A stretch of DNA of 64,000 bases from DASUAL01 sp035763805 (GTDB lineage: Bacteria > Gemmatimonadota > Gemmatimonadetes > Gemmatimonadales > GWC2-71-9): assembly GCA_035763805.1 (NCBI GenBank), contig DASUAL010000092.1, forward strand, positions 1 to 64,000, in the 5' to 3' direction. Numbering within the stretch: position 1 is the first letter of the stretch; each line of letters begins with the position of its first letter. The notes under the pieces are model-generated. The model was not told where the DNA came from. It was given only the letters and a program-made list of their open reading frames with translations, and did no database searches. The position numbers were made by a program, and so were the translations under genes. Shown one piece after another: positions 33,830 to 42,129 of this stretch.

Positions 33830-34294
33830 CTAGCAGCCGTGACCCTGCATCGCCGCTGCCTCCGCGAACCGGCGCGCCTCCTCGGCCAGGTCCACGTCCT
33901 GCCCCGCGAGGCCACTCAGCCTTACCGCGAGGAGCAGCTCGTACCGGAGGTCTTCGCGGGCGGGCTCGACTTGGACCGCGCGGGCGAGCGGTCCGATCGC
34001 CCGGTCGAACCACCCGCGTCGGATGTAGAGATACGCCAGCGCCGCCATCGCTTCCACGTCCAGTTCGTTCCGCTCGATCTTCAGCATCAACGCGTCCACC
34101 TCGCGGTCCAGCTCGCTCAGCTCCGCGAGGGAGAGCGAGTCATCCCGCGCTGCGGGTGTGCCCGGCGCGATACGCGCGATGGCGAAGGGAACATCGGTTT
34201 CGCGGTTGGGCCGCTCGGGTGCCACCAGTTCTCTGCAAGCCAGCGCGAGCAGCGCGACGTGGGCGGCGACCAGCACGGGGGTGGCGGAGCGCAT
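33830..34294 (-). CDS. Small exported TPR-like protein
   Basis: A 154-residue protein with an N-terminal lipoprotein-like signal (LVAAHVALLALAC). The middle contains a TPR-like helix pair (AMAALAYLYIRRGWFDRAIGPLARAVQVEPAREDLRYEL). A strong GGAGG ribosome site precedes ATG 34294. The function is unknown; it is likely an envelope scaffold. Two palindromes about 120-160 nt upstream may be its operators. The 195-nt gap on its other side, up to the aldo/keto reductase, holds nothing recognisable. Confidence 0.6.
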   Translation of the reverse strand: MRSATPVLVAAHVALLALACRELVAPERPNRETDVPFAIARIAPGTPAARDDSLSLAELSELDREVDALMLKIERNELDVEAMAALAYLYIRRGWFDRAIGPLARAVQVEPAREDLRYELLLAVRLSGLAGQDVDLAEEARRFAEAAAMQGHGC

Positions 34295-34412
34295 ACGGTC
34301 CTCCTGCTTGAGGGTGCGCCAACGATGGTTGACGCGGGACTCCTAAGCAGGCGTGATGCCACGGGACGGGACGAGGACTGGGGCCCGTTCCGGACCAGGT
34401 CCGTGTCCCAGT

Positions 34413-34452
34413 AGACACTACCAGCAGAGGGGAACGTGTCCGCGGAGACACG
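34413..34452. promoter_or_regulatory. Twin palindromes GTGTC-N6-GACAC
   Basis: GTGTC-CCAGTA-GACAC (34413-34428) and GTGTC-CGCGGA-GACAC (34436-34451) share identical arms and loop length and begin 23 bp apart. The second extends to CGTGTC/GACACG. They lie between the stop of the Mo-enzyme gene (34481) and the start of the small TPR gene (34294). Their identity points to a dimeric repressor operator for the TPR gene, but a double transcript hairpin is also possible. Confidence 0.4.
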
Positions 34453-34480
34453 GAGGAGGCGTGAGGCGGGGACGCGATCC

Positions 34481-36664
34481 CTACGCGGAACGCAGCTGGT
34501 CGGGCTTCACCGGCAGCTTGCGGATCCGCCTGCCGGTCGCTGCGAAGATCGCGTTGGTAACGGCGGGCATCACCGCCGACGTACCCGGCTCCCCGATGCC
34601 ACCTGGCGCCTCCATGCTCTTGACGAGATGGACATCGATCGTCGGCGTCTCGTTGATGCGCAGCATGCGATAGTTGTTGAAGTTGGACTGCTCGACCCGG
34701 CCGCCCTTGATCGTGATCTCGCCGAACAGCGCGGCAGTGATCCCGAAGATGATCCCGCTCTCCATCTGCGCCCGGACCGTGTCCGGGTTCACGATGATGC
34801 CACAATCCACCGCGCAAACGACGCGATGGACGCGGACCTCCCCTTGCTTCGACACCGAGACTTCGGCGACCTGGGCGATGTAGCTCCCGAAGGCATGCAA
34901 CAGTGAGATGCCGCGCCCGCTGCCCCGCGGCAGCGGCTTCCCCCAGTCTCCCTGCGCCGCGGCCAGCTCGAGCACCGCTCCGGCGCGCGGGGACTGGTCG
35001 AGGAGGGCGCGGCGATATTCGAACGGGTCCTGCTTCGCCGCCGCCGCCAGCTCGTCGATGAAGCTTTCGACCACGAAGATGTTGTGAGTGGGCCCGACGC
35101 CGCGCCAGAACGCGGTGGGAATACCGAGCGGCTCCTGGCGGACGTACTCCACTCGGATGCTGGGAAGGCTGTACGGCGGCTCCGCGGCGCCTTCCACAGC
35201 GTCGAGATCGAGGCGCTTGATCATCGCGCGGAGCCGGTGGACGCCGCCGGCCCGAATCACCCGCAGGTTCTTCGGGAACAGCTCGCTGGTCCAGCGTGCC
35301 TCGATCGACGAGCCGGCGATGCGGTGCGACCAGGCGACGGGCCTGCCGCGCGCGTCCAGGCCGGCCGCGATCCGGTCGTAATAGTACGGCCGGTACATGT
35401 CGTGCTGGATGTCCTCTTCGCGGGTCCACACCACCTTCACCGGGCTCGCGACCTGTTGGGCGATCCGCACCGCCTGGATGATGAAATCCACCTCCAGCCG
35501 TCGCCCGAATCCGCCGCCCAGGAGGTGGTTGTGCACCCGGACCCTGCTCCGCGGCAGACCGGTCAGCGTCGCCGCCGCCGTCTGGGCGAAGGTCGGCACC
35601 TGCGTCCCGACCCAGATGTCGCAGGCGTCCGGGCGAACGTGGACCGTACAGTTCGCCGGCTCCATCGTGGCGTGCGCGAGGAACGGCACTTCATAAACCG
35701 CCTCGAGCGTCTGGCCGGCGCTCGCCATGGCGTCGGCTACGTCGCCGTCGTCGCGCGCTACCACGCCCGACTTCTGGGACGCGGCTGCCAGCTGCTGCAC
35801 GATGTCCGCGGTGCTGAGCTTCGCGTTCGGCCCCTCGTCCCACTTGATGTCGAGGGCGGCCAGGCCCCGCTGCGCGGCCCACATATGGTCGGCGACGACC
35901 GCAACGGCGTCCTCCAGACGCACCAGCTGATGGACACCCGCGATCGCCCGTGCCTTCGTGTCGTCCACCGAGGCGAGCCTGCCGCCGAACACGGGACACG
36001 CCGCCACGGTGGCGACCTTCATCCCGGGGATCTGGACGTCGATGCCGTATTGCGCCGTGCCGTTGACTTTGGCGGGGGCGTCGAGGCGTTTGGCAGGCGT
36101 GCCGATCAGCCTAAAGTCCTTCGGCGCCTTGAGCGTGACGTTGCGCGGCGCGGGTAGTGTCGCCGCCTTGGCGACCAGGGCGCCGTACCCGAGGCTGCGG
36201 CCGGTCGGTCCATGGATTACCTCGCCGCGTGCGGCGCGGCAGGAGCCGGGCTCGACCTTCCAGGTCTGCGCCGCGGCCGCCACGAGCAGGGTGCGGGCGG
36301 TGGCGCCGGCGCGGCGCAACGGGTCCCAGTTGCCACGGACCGACGTCGAGGCACCCGTCTGCTGCACGCCGAACAGTGGGTCGGCGTACAGCTTGTCGTC
36401 GGGCGGCGCGTGCTCGAGATGGACCTGGCTGAGATCAACTTCCAGCTCCTCGGCCAGCAGCATGGGCATGGATGTGTACGTCCCCTGTCCCATTTCCACC
36501 TTGTGCATGACGAGGGTCACGCGACCGTCGTGGTCGATGCGGACGAACGCGTTGGGTGCAAACAGGTCATCCGGCTCGAGCGGAGGCAGGCGGAAGCCGA
36601 GCAACAGGCCGCCCCCGATGGCGGCGCTGGTCTCGAGGAAAGTCCGGCGGGAGACGACGTGCAT
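34481..36664 (-). CDS. Isoquinoline 1-oxidoreductase-type Mo subunit, Tat-exported
   Basis: A 727-residue molybdo-hydroxylase large subunit of the IorB/periplasmic aldehyde dehydrogenase group. The N-terminus is a twin-arginine signal (SRRTFLETSAAIGGGLLLGF), so the folded enzyme should be exported. Motifs are VEMGQGTYTSMPMLLAEEL, GGGFGRRLEVDFI, AFWRGVGPTHN and the catalytic-Glu loop EAPGGIGEPGTSA. It lacks an FAD partner, as is usual in this group, where electrons leave through cytochromes. Likely substrates are aldehydes or N-heterocycles. It pairs with the 2Fe-2S subunit gene 2 nt upstream. Confidence 0.88.
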   Translation of the reverse strand: MHVVSRRTFLETSAAIGGGLLLGFRLPPLEPDDLFAPNAFVRIDHDGRVTLVMHKVEMGQGTYTSMPMLLAEELEVDLSQVHLEHAPPDDKLYADPLFGVQQTGASTSVRGNWDPLRRAGATARTLLVAAAAQTWKVEPGSCRAARGEVIHGPTGRSLGYGALVAKAATLPAPRNVTLKAPKDFRLIGTPAKRLDAPAKVNGTAQYGIDVQIPGMKVATVAACPVFGGRLASVDDTKARAIAGVHQLVRLEDAVAVVADHMWAAQRGLAALDIKWDEGPNAKLSTADIVQQLAAASQKSGVVARDDGDVADAMASAGQTLEAVYEVPFLAHATMEPANCTVHVRPDACDIWVGTQVPTFAQTAAATLTGLPRSRVRVHNHLLGGGFGRRLEVDFIIQAVRIAQQVASPVKVVWTREEDIQHDMYRPYYYDRIAAGLDARGRPVAWSHRIAGSSIEARWTSELFPKNLRVIRAGGVHRLRAMIKRLDLDAVEGAAEPPYSLPSIRVEYVRQEPLGIPTAFWRGVGPTHNIFVVESFIDELAAAAKQDPFEYRRALLDQSPRAGAVLELAAAQGDWGKPLPRGSGRGISLLHAFGSYIAQVAEVSVSKQGEVRVHRVVCAVDCGIIVNPDTVRAQMESGIIFGITAALFGEITIKGGRVEQSNFNNYRMLRINETPTIDVHLVKSMEAPGGIGEPGTSAVMPAVTNAIFAATGRRIRKLPVKPDQLRSA

Positions 36665-36666
36665 GG

Positions 36667-37128
36667 TCAGGCCCCCTTTGATAGCGCGGCCTGCTTAATC
36701 GCGGCGCGGATGCGCGGATAGGTGCCGCAGCGGCAGATGTTGCCCGCCATCCCCGCGTCGATGTCGGCGTCGGTGGGATGCGGCTTGCGCGCGAGCAGCG
36801 CGGCGGCGGCCATGATCTGACCGGACTGGCAGTAGCCGCACTGCACGACGTCGAGATCGAGCCAGGCTTGCTGCACGTTCCTGCCGGCGGCCGTCTCGCC
36901 GATGGCCTCGATCGTGGTGATGCTCTTTTCCGTGGCCGCGGCCACCGGCGTCACGCAGGAACGAATCGGTTGGCCGTCGAGGTGCACCGTGCAGGCGCCG
37001 CACAGCGCGATCCCGCAGCCGAACTTGGTGCCCGTCAGGCCGATTACGTCGCGCAGCACCCAGAGCAGGGGCATGTCCGGGGGCACGTCCACCGTGTGGG
37101 CCTGGCCGTTGACTCGCACTGTGACCAT
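36667..37128 (-). CDS. Isoquinoline 1-oxidoreductase-type 2Fe-2S subunit
   Basis: A 153-residue iron-sulfur subunit with both clusters: C-G-I-A-L-C-G-A-C plus a later Cys, then CGYCQSGQ and ICRCGTYPRIR. CGYCQSGQ and the ending RCGTYPRI are typical of the IorA-like group and differ from the CTGY ending of the other two small subunits in this window. It has no Tat signal and would be carried out with the large subunit. It precedes the large-subunit gene by 2 nt. Confidence 0.9.
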   Translation of the reverse strand: MVTVRVNGQAHTVDVPPDMPLLWVLRDVIGLTGTKFGCGIALCGACTVHLDGQPIRSCVTPVAAATEKSITTIEAIGETAAGRNVQQAWLDLDVVQCGYCQSGQIMAAAALLARKPHPTDADIDAGMAGNICRCGTYPRIRAAIKQAALSKGA

Positions 37129-37190
37129 GACGATGTCCCCCTGTCGTCATCAACAAGGAGCTTCACGTGCACATTCCCGTCAAGTGGGAT

Positions 37191-37883
37191 CTAGAAGGGG
37201 AAGATGATGCCCACATCCTTGAGCTTGCTGAACTCTCGGCCCGAGAACTCGTACAGCTGCGCCGGCCGGCCGCGCTCGGCTCGCCGCCCCTTCACCGGCT
37301 TCAAGATCCCGAGCAGCGCAAGCTTGCGCCGGAAGTTCCGCTTGTCGAGGGGACGACCGAGGATAGCCTCGTACACCCGCTGCAGCTCGGTGAGCGTGAA
37401 GTGCCGCGGCAGGAGCTGGAACCCCACGGTCGTGTACTCGAGCTTGTTGCGCAGGCGCTCGACCGCGTATTCGAGAATCCCTTCGTGGTCGAACGCGAGC
37501 GGAGGGTGCTTGGCGACGGGCCACCAGCGGGCCGCCCGCGCGTCGGTGCTGGCGACGAGCGGCGCCCGGTCGGAGGCGATCAGGGCGTAGTAGGCCACCG
37601 TCACGACCCGACCACGCGGGTCGCGGCCGGGGTCGCCGAAGGTAAAGAGCTGCTCCAGATAGACGTCGCGGACGCCGGTCTCTTCGGCGAGTTCGCGCAG
37701 CGCGGCGTGCTCGAGGCTCTCGCCCTCGCGAATGAAGCCGCCAGGCAGCGCCCAGCGCCCCTCGAACGGGGGCAGGCCGCGCTCGATCAACAGCACCTGG
37801 AGCTGGTCCTCGCGCACCGTGAAGATGACCAGGTCCACCGTGACCTGGACGTCGGTGCGCGGCTCGCGCTTAGATGGCGGCAT
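37191..37883 (-). CDS. NUDIX-domain regulator with winged helix (NrtR-like)
   Basis: A 230-residue protein with a NUDIX domain at 15-145 followed by a winged helix at about 155-225 (LPRHFTLTELQRVYEAILGRPLDKRNFRRKL). The NUDIX box GGFIREGESLEHAALRELAEETGV keeps the expected G, E and RELAEE residues, so hydrolase activity may be retained. NrtR proteins of this build repress NAD-metabolism genes and release DNA when they bind ADP-ribose. It overlaps the NAD-kinase-like gene by 14 nt, which supports an NAD-linked role. It may be the factor that binds the tandem palindromes at 39812-39852. Confidence 0.8.
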   Translation of the reverse strand: MPPSKREPRTDVQVTVDLVIFTVREDQLQVLLIERGLPPFEGRWALPGGFIREGESLEHAALRELAEETGVRDVYLEQLFTFGDPGRDPRGRVVTVAYYALIASDRAPLVASTDARAARWWPVAKHPPLAFDHEGILEYAVERLRNKLEYTTVGFQLLPRHFTLTELQRVYEAILGRPLDKRNFRRKLALLGILKPVKGRRAERGRPAQLYEFSGREFSKLKDVGIIFPF

Positions 37884-38829
37884 GCTCGAGGATGCGCGCG
37901 GGAGCTTTCACCACGAGCAGCGCGTGGTCGCGGCTGGCGCGGATGCGCGCGCTCGTTCCCGCGTTGAACTCCAGGAAGTCCGACTCGATGCCGTCGCTGA
38001 AGATGACGCCTCCCGCGGGCATGAGCGACTCGAGCCCGAGCTCGCCCCCCGGGGGAACGTAGCCCGCCACGATGCGGGCCGTCGAATGCCGGCTGATGAA
38101 CGGCTCGCGCACCGCATAAAGGAGTCGCGGGTCTTCCCAGTCGAGCCGGATGCCGCTGCCGCGCCGCCCGCCCGCGAATGCCGTCACACCCGCCGCCATG
38201 TTGAACACCGAGGAGATCCAGCCGGTCGAGCCCGCGCCGGTGGAGACGAGCACACCGCTCGAGGATTGGGCTTCGGAGGGGGCGGCGCCGCCGGCGCATA
38301 TGCGGTAGCGGGCGGAGACGTGGGTGCGGGCGCCGATGAACAGATCGTTGAACGCGAGCAGCCGCTGACCGTCGTTGAGCGTCGCCTCGGCGAGCGTCAC
38401 GGACCGAGAGACTGCGCGGCCCTCGAGCACGGCCGCGACGGCGCGGCGCACCTCGGACGGCTGCCACGGCAGCAGGATCCCGTCGTAGCGCCCCGGGTCG
38501 GGATTGACGCCGACGAGCGGCTGGGCGCAGGCGTACTTGGCCACGTTCGCGACCAAGCCGTCCTGCCCCACCACCACCACGACGTCGGTCGGCGCGAAGC
38601 GGTACGTCGGAACCAGGGATCGATCCATGTACTGGCTCGGGAGGCCGAAGTCCAGCGCCCGTCGTACGACGGCGAGCGAGCGCTGGTAGGCCTCGTCCTC
38701 CGCCCCGTACTCCGCGAAGTCGCCTCCCGAATGCTCGAGATAGAACTTCGCCTGGCCGCGGGTGTGGAACCGCTGGAGCAGTTCCGCGAGCCTGGTCTTC
38801 CGGGTCACGATCACCAGCTTCTCGAACAT
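37870..38829 (-). CDS. NAD-kinase-fold protein with altered motifs
   Basis: A 319-residue member of the NAD kinase/diacylglycerol kinase fold. The usual GGDGT loop appears as VVVVGQDGLVANVAKY, the NE motif as LLAFNDLFIGA, and the STPTGSTAY loop as LVSTGAGSTGWISS. The order and spacing are right but several residues differ. It may phosphorylate NAD or another nucleotide, or only bind one. The N-terminal 50 residues carry FEKLVIVTRKTRLAELLQRF. It sits between the SPFH gene (1 nt) and the NUDIX regulator (14-nt overlap). Confidence 0.75.
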   Translation of the reverse strand: MFEKLVIVTRKTRLAELLQRFHTRGQAKFYLEHSGGDFAEYGAEDEAYQRSLAVVRRALDFGLPSQYMDRSLVPTYRFAPTDVVVVVGQDGLVANVAKYACAQPLVGVNPDPGRYDGILLPWQPSEVRRAVAAVLEGRAVSRSVTLAEATLNDGQRLLAFNDLFIGARTHVSARYRICAGGAAPSEAQSSSGVLVSTGAGSTGWISSVFNMAAGVTAFAGGRRGSGIRLDWEDPRLLYAVREPFISRHSTARIVAGYVPPGGELGLESLMPAGGVIFSDGIESDFLEFNAGTSARIRASRDHALLVVKAPARILEHAAI

Positions 38830-38830
38830 G

Positions 38831-39799
38831 TCACTTCCCTCCCCCTCCCGGCGCGGGCGCGAGCAGCGACTTGAGCAGGTCGGGCGTCACGTTGAGCTCG
38901 CCGATCTTGCCGGCGTTCTCGGCCAGCTCGCGGAACGCGAGGGCGATCATGAGCTTGGGATCGGCGCCGGTAGCGCTCACCGCCATCAGCGTGCGCCAGT
39001 CAATGGTGCGCAGCGGCTCGAGGGTGGTCTGGAGCGCATACCCGCGGGCGTCGGCATCCTGGCGATCGTTGGCGGCGCGCCGCTCGATCAGCGCGGTACG
39101 CTGCTGCTCCACGGCGATGTCGGCCGCCATCAGCGTCTCGCGGATCTGGCGCTGCTTTTCCTGGACGGCGATCTCCGTGTTCAGCTCGCTCTCTTTGATC
39201 CGGCGCTCCTGCTCGACGGCGGCGTTGCGGCGGGCATAGATCGCTTCGTCGGATTGCCGCAGCAGGCTTTCGCGCACGTCGGCCTCGAGCGCGCGGGCGG
39301 TCTCGGGCGTCGGCGTGATCCCCACGAGGCTGAGACCGAGGACCTCGACGCCGAGCATCGTGACCGCGTTGTCGTTCCGGAGGCCGTCCCGCACCGCGGC
39401 CACGAGCGCTTCCGCGCTTCCCAGGGCCTCGCGCAGCGGCCGCTCGTGGACGAAGTCCCGGGCCAGGACCTGGGTCGCCTGCACCAGGCGCTCGGGCAGC
39501 TTGGTCGGATCGTCCGAGACGTAGGCGCCGTTGGGCCGGATGCTGAAGTCGAGCAGCCCCGCCAGCCGCTTGGGGTCGGCGACGCGATAGGTCAGCTGGC
39601 CCTGGAGCGTGACCGTCTGGAAGTCGGCGGTGACCTCGGTGAACACGAACGGGAGATCCGCGCTCGCGAGCGGGACCGTGACGATGGTCGAGGTCGGGGC
39701 GAAGTAGAAGAACGCCAGCCCGGGCCCTTCACGACGCAGCTTGCCGCGCCGGTAGTGGAGGACGTAGGTGGTGGGCGGGGCTTTCATGTAGCCGAACAT
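38831..39799 (-). CDS. Soluble SPFH/band-7 protein
   Basis: A 322-residue SPFH-domain protein. The SPFH core runs from about residue 10 to 180 (GPGLAFFYFAPTSTIV, LQGQLTYRVADPKRL, LGVEVLGLSLVGITPTPETARAL). A charged coiled coil follows at 180-260 (NAAVEQERRIKESELNTEIAVQEKQ). Unlike flotillins and stomatins, no N-terminal membrane helix is seen, so it may assemble on the inner face of the membrane or in the cytosol. ATG 39799 has GGAGG 5 nt upstream. It is the first gene of a three-gene operon with a strong, operator-covered promoter. Confidence 0.82.
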   Translation of the reverse strand: MFGYMKAPPTTYVLHYRRGKLRREGPGLAFFYFAPTSTIVTVPLASADLPFVFTEVTADFQTVTLQGQLTYRVADPKRLAGLLDFSIRPNGAYVSDDPTKLPERLVQATQVLARDFVHERPLREALGSAEALVAAVRDGLRNDNAVTMLGVEVLGLSLVGITPTPETARALEADVRESLLRQSDEAIYARRNAAVEQERRIKESELNTEIAVQEKQRQIRETLMAADIAVEQQRTALIERRAANDRQDADARGYALQTTLEPLRTIDWRTLMAVSATGADPKLMIALAFRELAENAGKIGELNVTPDLLKSLLAPAPGGGGK

Positions 39800-39811
39800 G
39801 GCGTCCTCCAT

Positions 39812-39859
39812 TAGTGTAGCTGCGACACTAATATAGTGTCTATGAAACACTAATGTCAA
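39812..39859 (-). promoter_or_regulatory. Strong promoter with tandem palindromic operators for the SPFH operon
   Basis: On the minus strand TTGACA (39854-39859) and TATATT (39830-39835) are 18 bp apart, almost a consensus sigma-70 promoter. Two copies of TAGTGT-N7-ACACTA lie at 39834-39852 and 39812-39830 and begin 22 bp apart. The first fills the spacer and the second covers the -10 edge and the expected start near 39823. A dimeric repressor on both sites would block polymerase. Confidence 0.8.
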
Positions 39860-39900
39860 ACGCCGTCAACTCGTTGCCGGCCTGCAGGTTCCCCGAGGCG

Positions 39901-40707
39901 TCAGAACAGCTTCACCCCGCCCAGCGCCGCGCCGGCGTCCCGCCACCGCGCGGCGGGCTCCGTCGCGAGACAGCGGCTCACCAGCTCGCCGAGCCATGGG
40001 GGCACCGTGCGGGCCTCGTCGAGCGGCTCCGATTCCGGGGCGGGCGGCCGTCCCGTGAGCATCTCGTGCACGAGCACCCCCACGGCGAAGATATCGTCGC
40101 GCGGCCCGGGGGGAGCGCTGCCGTCCGAGCGACGCTCGGGCGCGACGTAGGCGGCGGCACACAGCGCGGCGGTCGCGACGCCCGGGGCCCGCGGGCCACC
40201 GCCCGCGAGCGAGCGCTGCACGGCATCCACCATCCCGGTGTCGGCCACCGCCGCCCGCCCCTCGGTGAGCAGCACGTTCTCCGGCTTCAAGTCGCCGTGG
40301 GCTACGTTGGCTCCATGGGCGTGGGCGAGCGCGGCCAGGATGTCCCGGAGGATGTCGACGGTCCCGCGCAGCGGGAGCTCGCCGTGCTTGAGCAGCCAGG
40401 CGCGCAGCGTGGTCCCGTCGACGAAGTGCCGAGTATGGTAGACGAACGCACCTGCCCGTCCCGCGCCGCGGGGCCGCACGAGGCGCTCGTGCCCGAGCCG
40501 GTCGGCGAGCAGGATGATCTCGCGCTCGAAGACGCCCGCGTCCACCGCCAGGGACAGCTCGGCCGGCAGCAGCTTCACTAGCAGCTCGGGACCACTGGGC
40601 AGCTCCTGCACGACGAACATACGACAGTCGCCGACCGGCCGGACCTCGCGCTCGACCCGGTAGATCGGGCCGAGGGCGGCCTCGAGCGCGCTGCGCAGAT
40701 CGGACAC
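39901..40707 (-). CDS. Small Ser/Thr protein-kinase domain protein
   Basis: A 268-residue kinase domain without membrane or extracellular parts. The lysine in ELLVKLLPAE, the catalytic loop AHGDLKPENVLL and the C-lobe AYVAPERRSDG and DIFAVGVLVHEMLTG are present. The HRD motif reads HGD and the DFG motif reads ADTGM, so activity is uncertain, although HGDLKPEN occurs in active bacterial kinases. The glycine loop is poor. GTG 40707 is the first good start. It lies 42 nt beyond the SPFH promoter on the same strand and is probably transcribed separately. Confidence 0.72.
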   Translation of the reverse strand: MSDLRSALEAALGPIYRVEREVRPVGDCRMFVVQELPSGPELLVKLLPAELSLAVDAGVFEREIILLADRLGHERLVRPRGAGRAGAFVYHTRHFVDGTTLRAWLLKHGELPLRGTVDILRDILAALAHAHGANVAHGDLKPENVLLTEGRAAVADTGMVDAVQRSLAGGGPRAPGVATAALCAAAYVAPERRSDGSAPPGPRDDIFAVGVLVHEMLTGRPPAPESEPLDEARTVPPWLGELVSRCLATEPAARWRDAGAALGGVKLF

Positions 40708-40804
40708 CCGGGCGAGCCTCGAGTCAGGGGACAGCGCATAAGCTGGGCACGGGCGCGCCCGCCGACAAGACGCCAGGGAGTGCGGCCCGCCCGAGGCGGC
40801 CGAC

Positions 40805-41230
40805 TCAACGCGCCAGGATGTTCCGGAGGTTCTCCAGGATGCGGCTCATGTGGCGTCGCACGTTGCGCCGCTCGAAGAAGCGCCCGCGCAGCCAGGCGAC
40901 GAGGGACTGGGGGACCCAGGCATCTCTCACCGTCACGGCGGTGGCTCCGCCGGACGAGTCGAGACGAAACAGGGTCTTCCACCCCTTCCGCTGGCCTCGC
41001 TCGACCCAACCGAAGGTGGCCGGTGGGTTGAAATCCACGACCTCGAACTCGGTGACGCGCCTGCCGAACCGCGCCTTGAACCGGGCGCCCCGTTTGAGTG
41101 GGGCGGCGCACTCGACCCCGTCGCATCCGGGTAGCCACTGCGGGATACGGCCGGGGTTGGTGAGGAGGGCGAACACCTCCTCGATGGGCGCGCCCACGGA
41201 CTCGATAAGGGTATGGCTCACAGGCCGCAT
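40805..41230 (-). CDS. SRPBCC (polyketide cyclase/START-like) protein
   Basis: A 141-residue SRPBCC-fold protein. The first strand and helix (SVGAPIEEVFALLTNPGRIPQWLPGCDGVE) and the long C-terminal helix (FFERRNVRRHMSRILENLRNIL) are characteristic of ligand-binding family members that hold a hydrophobic molecule. No enzyme activity can be assigned. ATG 41230 (MRPVSHT) matches the fold's start; a GTG at 41266 would add 12 residues. No strong ribosome site is seen for either. Confidence 0.72.
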   Translation of the reverse strand: MRPVSHTLIESVGAPIEEVFALLTNPGRIPQWLPGCDGVECAAPLKRGARFKARFGRRVTEFEVVDFNPPATFGWVERGQRKGWKTLFRLDSSGGATAVTVRDAWVPQSLVAWLRGRFFERRNVRRHMSRILENLRNILAR

Positions 41231-41284
41231 AGCGATACTCTTGGAGGAGGATTCCGCAAGGATCACGCCGCCGCCGCGCCCGGC

Positions 41285-41818
41285 CTATTCTTGGCTCCCG
41301 GGCGGCTCTTCGTCGGCGGGCGGAGTCTTGTCTCGCCCCTCGAGCGCGCGCAGTTCCTCATTGATCCGCTCCAGCTCGGTCTTGTGCCGCTGGTAAAACA
41401 GCACGTTGGCCCGTGAGATTCCGGCCGGCAGGTTGTCGAACTTGCCCTGCTGCTGCTCGACCAAAAGGGCGCCCATCGCGGCCCCCGTCATCGACATCAG
41501 GAAGACGACATATTCCCGGGTCGTCATGCCGCCGGCGTTGATGGCCCGCTTGAGGGCGGGGTACCGCTCGTAGACGGCGGCCATTTCGGCGATGGTCTCG
41601 ATCGTCGCGTCGTCGGCCCCCTCTCTTTCCCGGAACGCCTCGGGCTGGGCCTGGGCGGCGGCGATCACGTTGCGCGTTGCCTGGGTGAACTTCGCGAGCG
41701 CCGCGTCGGTGAGCTGGTAGCGGGCGAGCGTTTCGTCGTCGGACTGCGCGCCGAGGGGCGCGGCGAGGATTGTGACGGCCGCCGCGGCCGCGGCAAGCAG
41801 GGGGGAGGTTGAGCGCAT
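41285..41818 (-). CDS. Secreted helical protein of unknown function
   Basis: This 177-residue protein has a clear signal peptide with a cleavage site after APLGAQ. The mature part is mostly alpha-helical (LTDAALAKFTQATRNVIAAAQ, TIETIAEMAAVYERYPALKRAI, NVLFYQRHKTELERINEELRALE) and ends in an acidic proline-rich tail. I do not recognise a domain. GGGAG precedes ATG 41818 at a fair distance. The protein is likely periplasmic. It stands between two unrelated small genes. Confidence 0.65.
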   Translation of the reverse strand: MRSTSPLLAAAAAAVTILAAPLGAQSDDETLARYQLTDAALAKFTQATRNVIAAAQAQPEAFREREGADDATIETIAEMAAVYERYPALKRAINAGGMTTREYVVFLMSMTGAAMGALLVEQQQGKFDNLPAGISRANVLFYQRHKTELERINEELRALEGRDKTPPADEEPPGSQE

Positions 41819-41855
41819 CGTGACTCCCAGGTCGAGGTGAGTGAAATGGCCGAGG

Positions 41856-42122
41856 CTACAGAGTGATGTCGCCGCCCGGGTCCGATTCCTCCAGGTTCCG
41901 CAACATCTCCCGGGCCCGCTGGACCCGGCGGGCCCGCTCTGCGTCGTCGATCACCGCCCGCGACCAATCAGGCGCCCGTCCGCCCTCGGTCTCGAGCCGC
42001 AGCACCATGCCTTCCCGGGATCCCGGCGGCAACCGGCCCTTAGGCACGTCGAACGTCCGGCCATCGTCACCCACGATGACGGCGATGCGCCCTTCGAGAC
42101 GATCGATCACGTAGAAGGCCAT
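41856..42122 (-). CDS. DUF3006-type small protein
   Basis: An 88-residue protein with the DUF3006 pattern: FYVIDRLEGRIAVIVGDDGRTFDVPKGRLPPGSREGMVLRL, a small beta domain. DUF3006 genes are often found next to ComEC-like metallo-beta-lactamase genes, and one such gene lies about 0.6 kb upstream here, separated by the YdeI-type gene. The ATG at 42122 is used; the frame extends eight codons further but would then overlap the neighbour. Confidence 0.7.
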   Translation of the reverse strand: MAFYVIDRLEGRIAVIVGDDGRTFDVPKGRLPPGSREGMVLRLETEGGRAPDWSRAVIDDAERARRVQRAREMLRNLEESDPGGDITL

Positions 42123-42129
42123 AGCGGAG

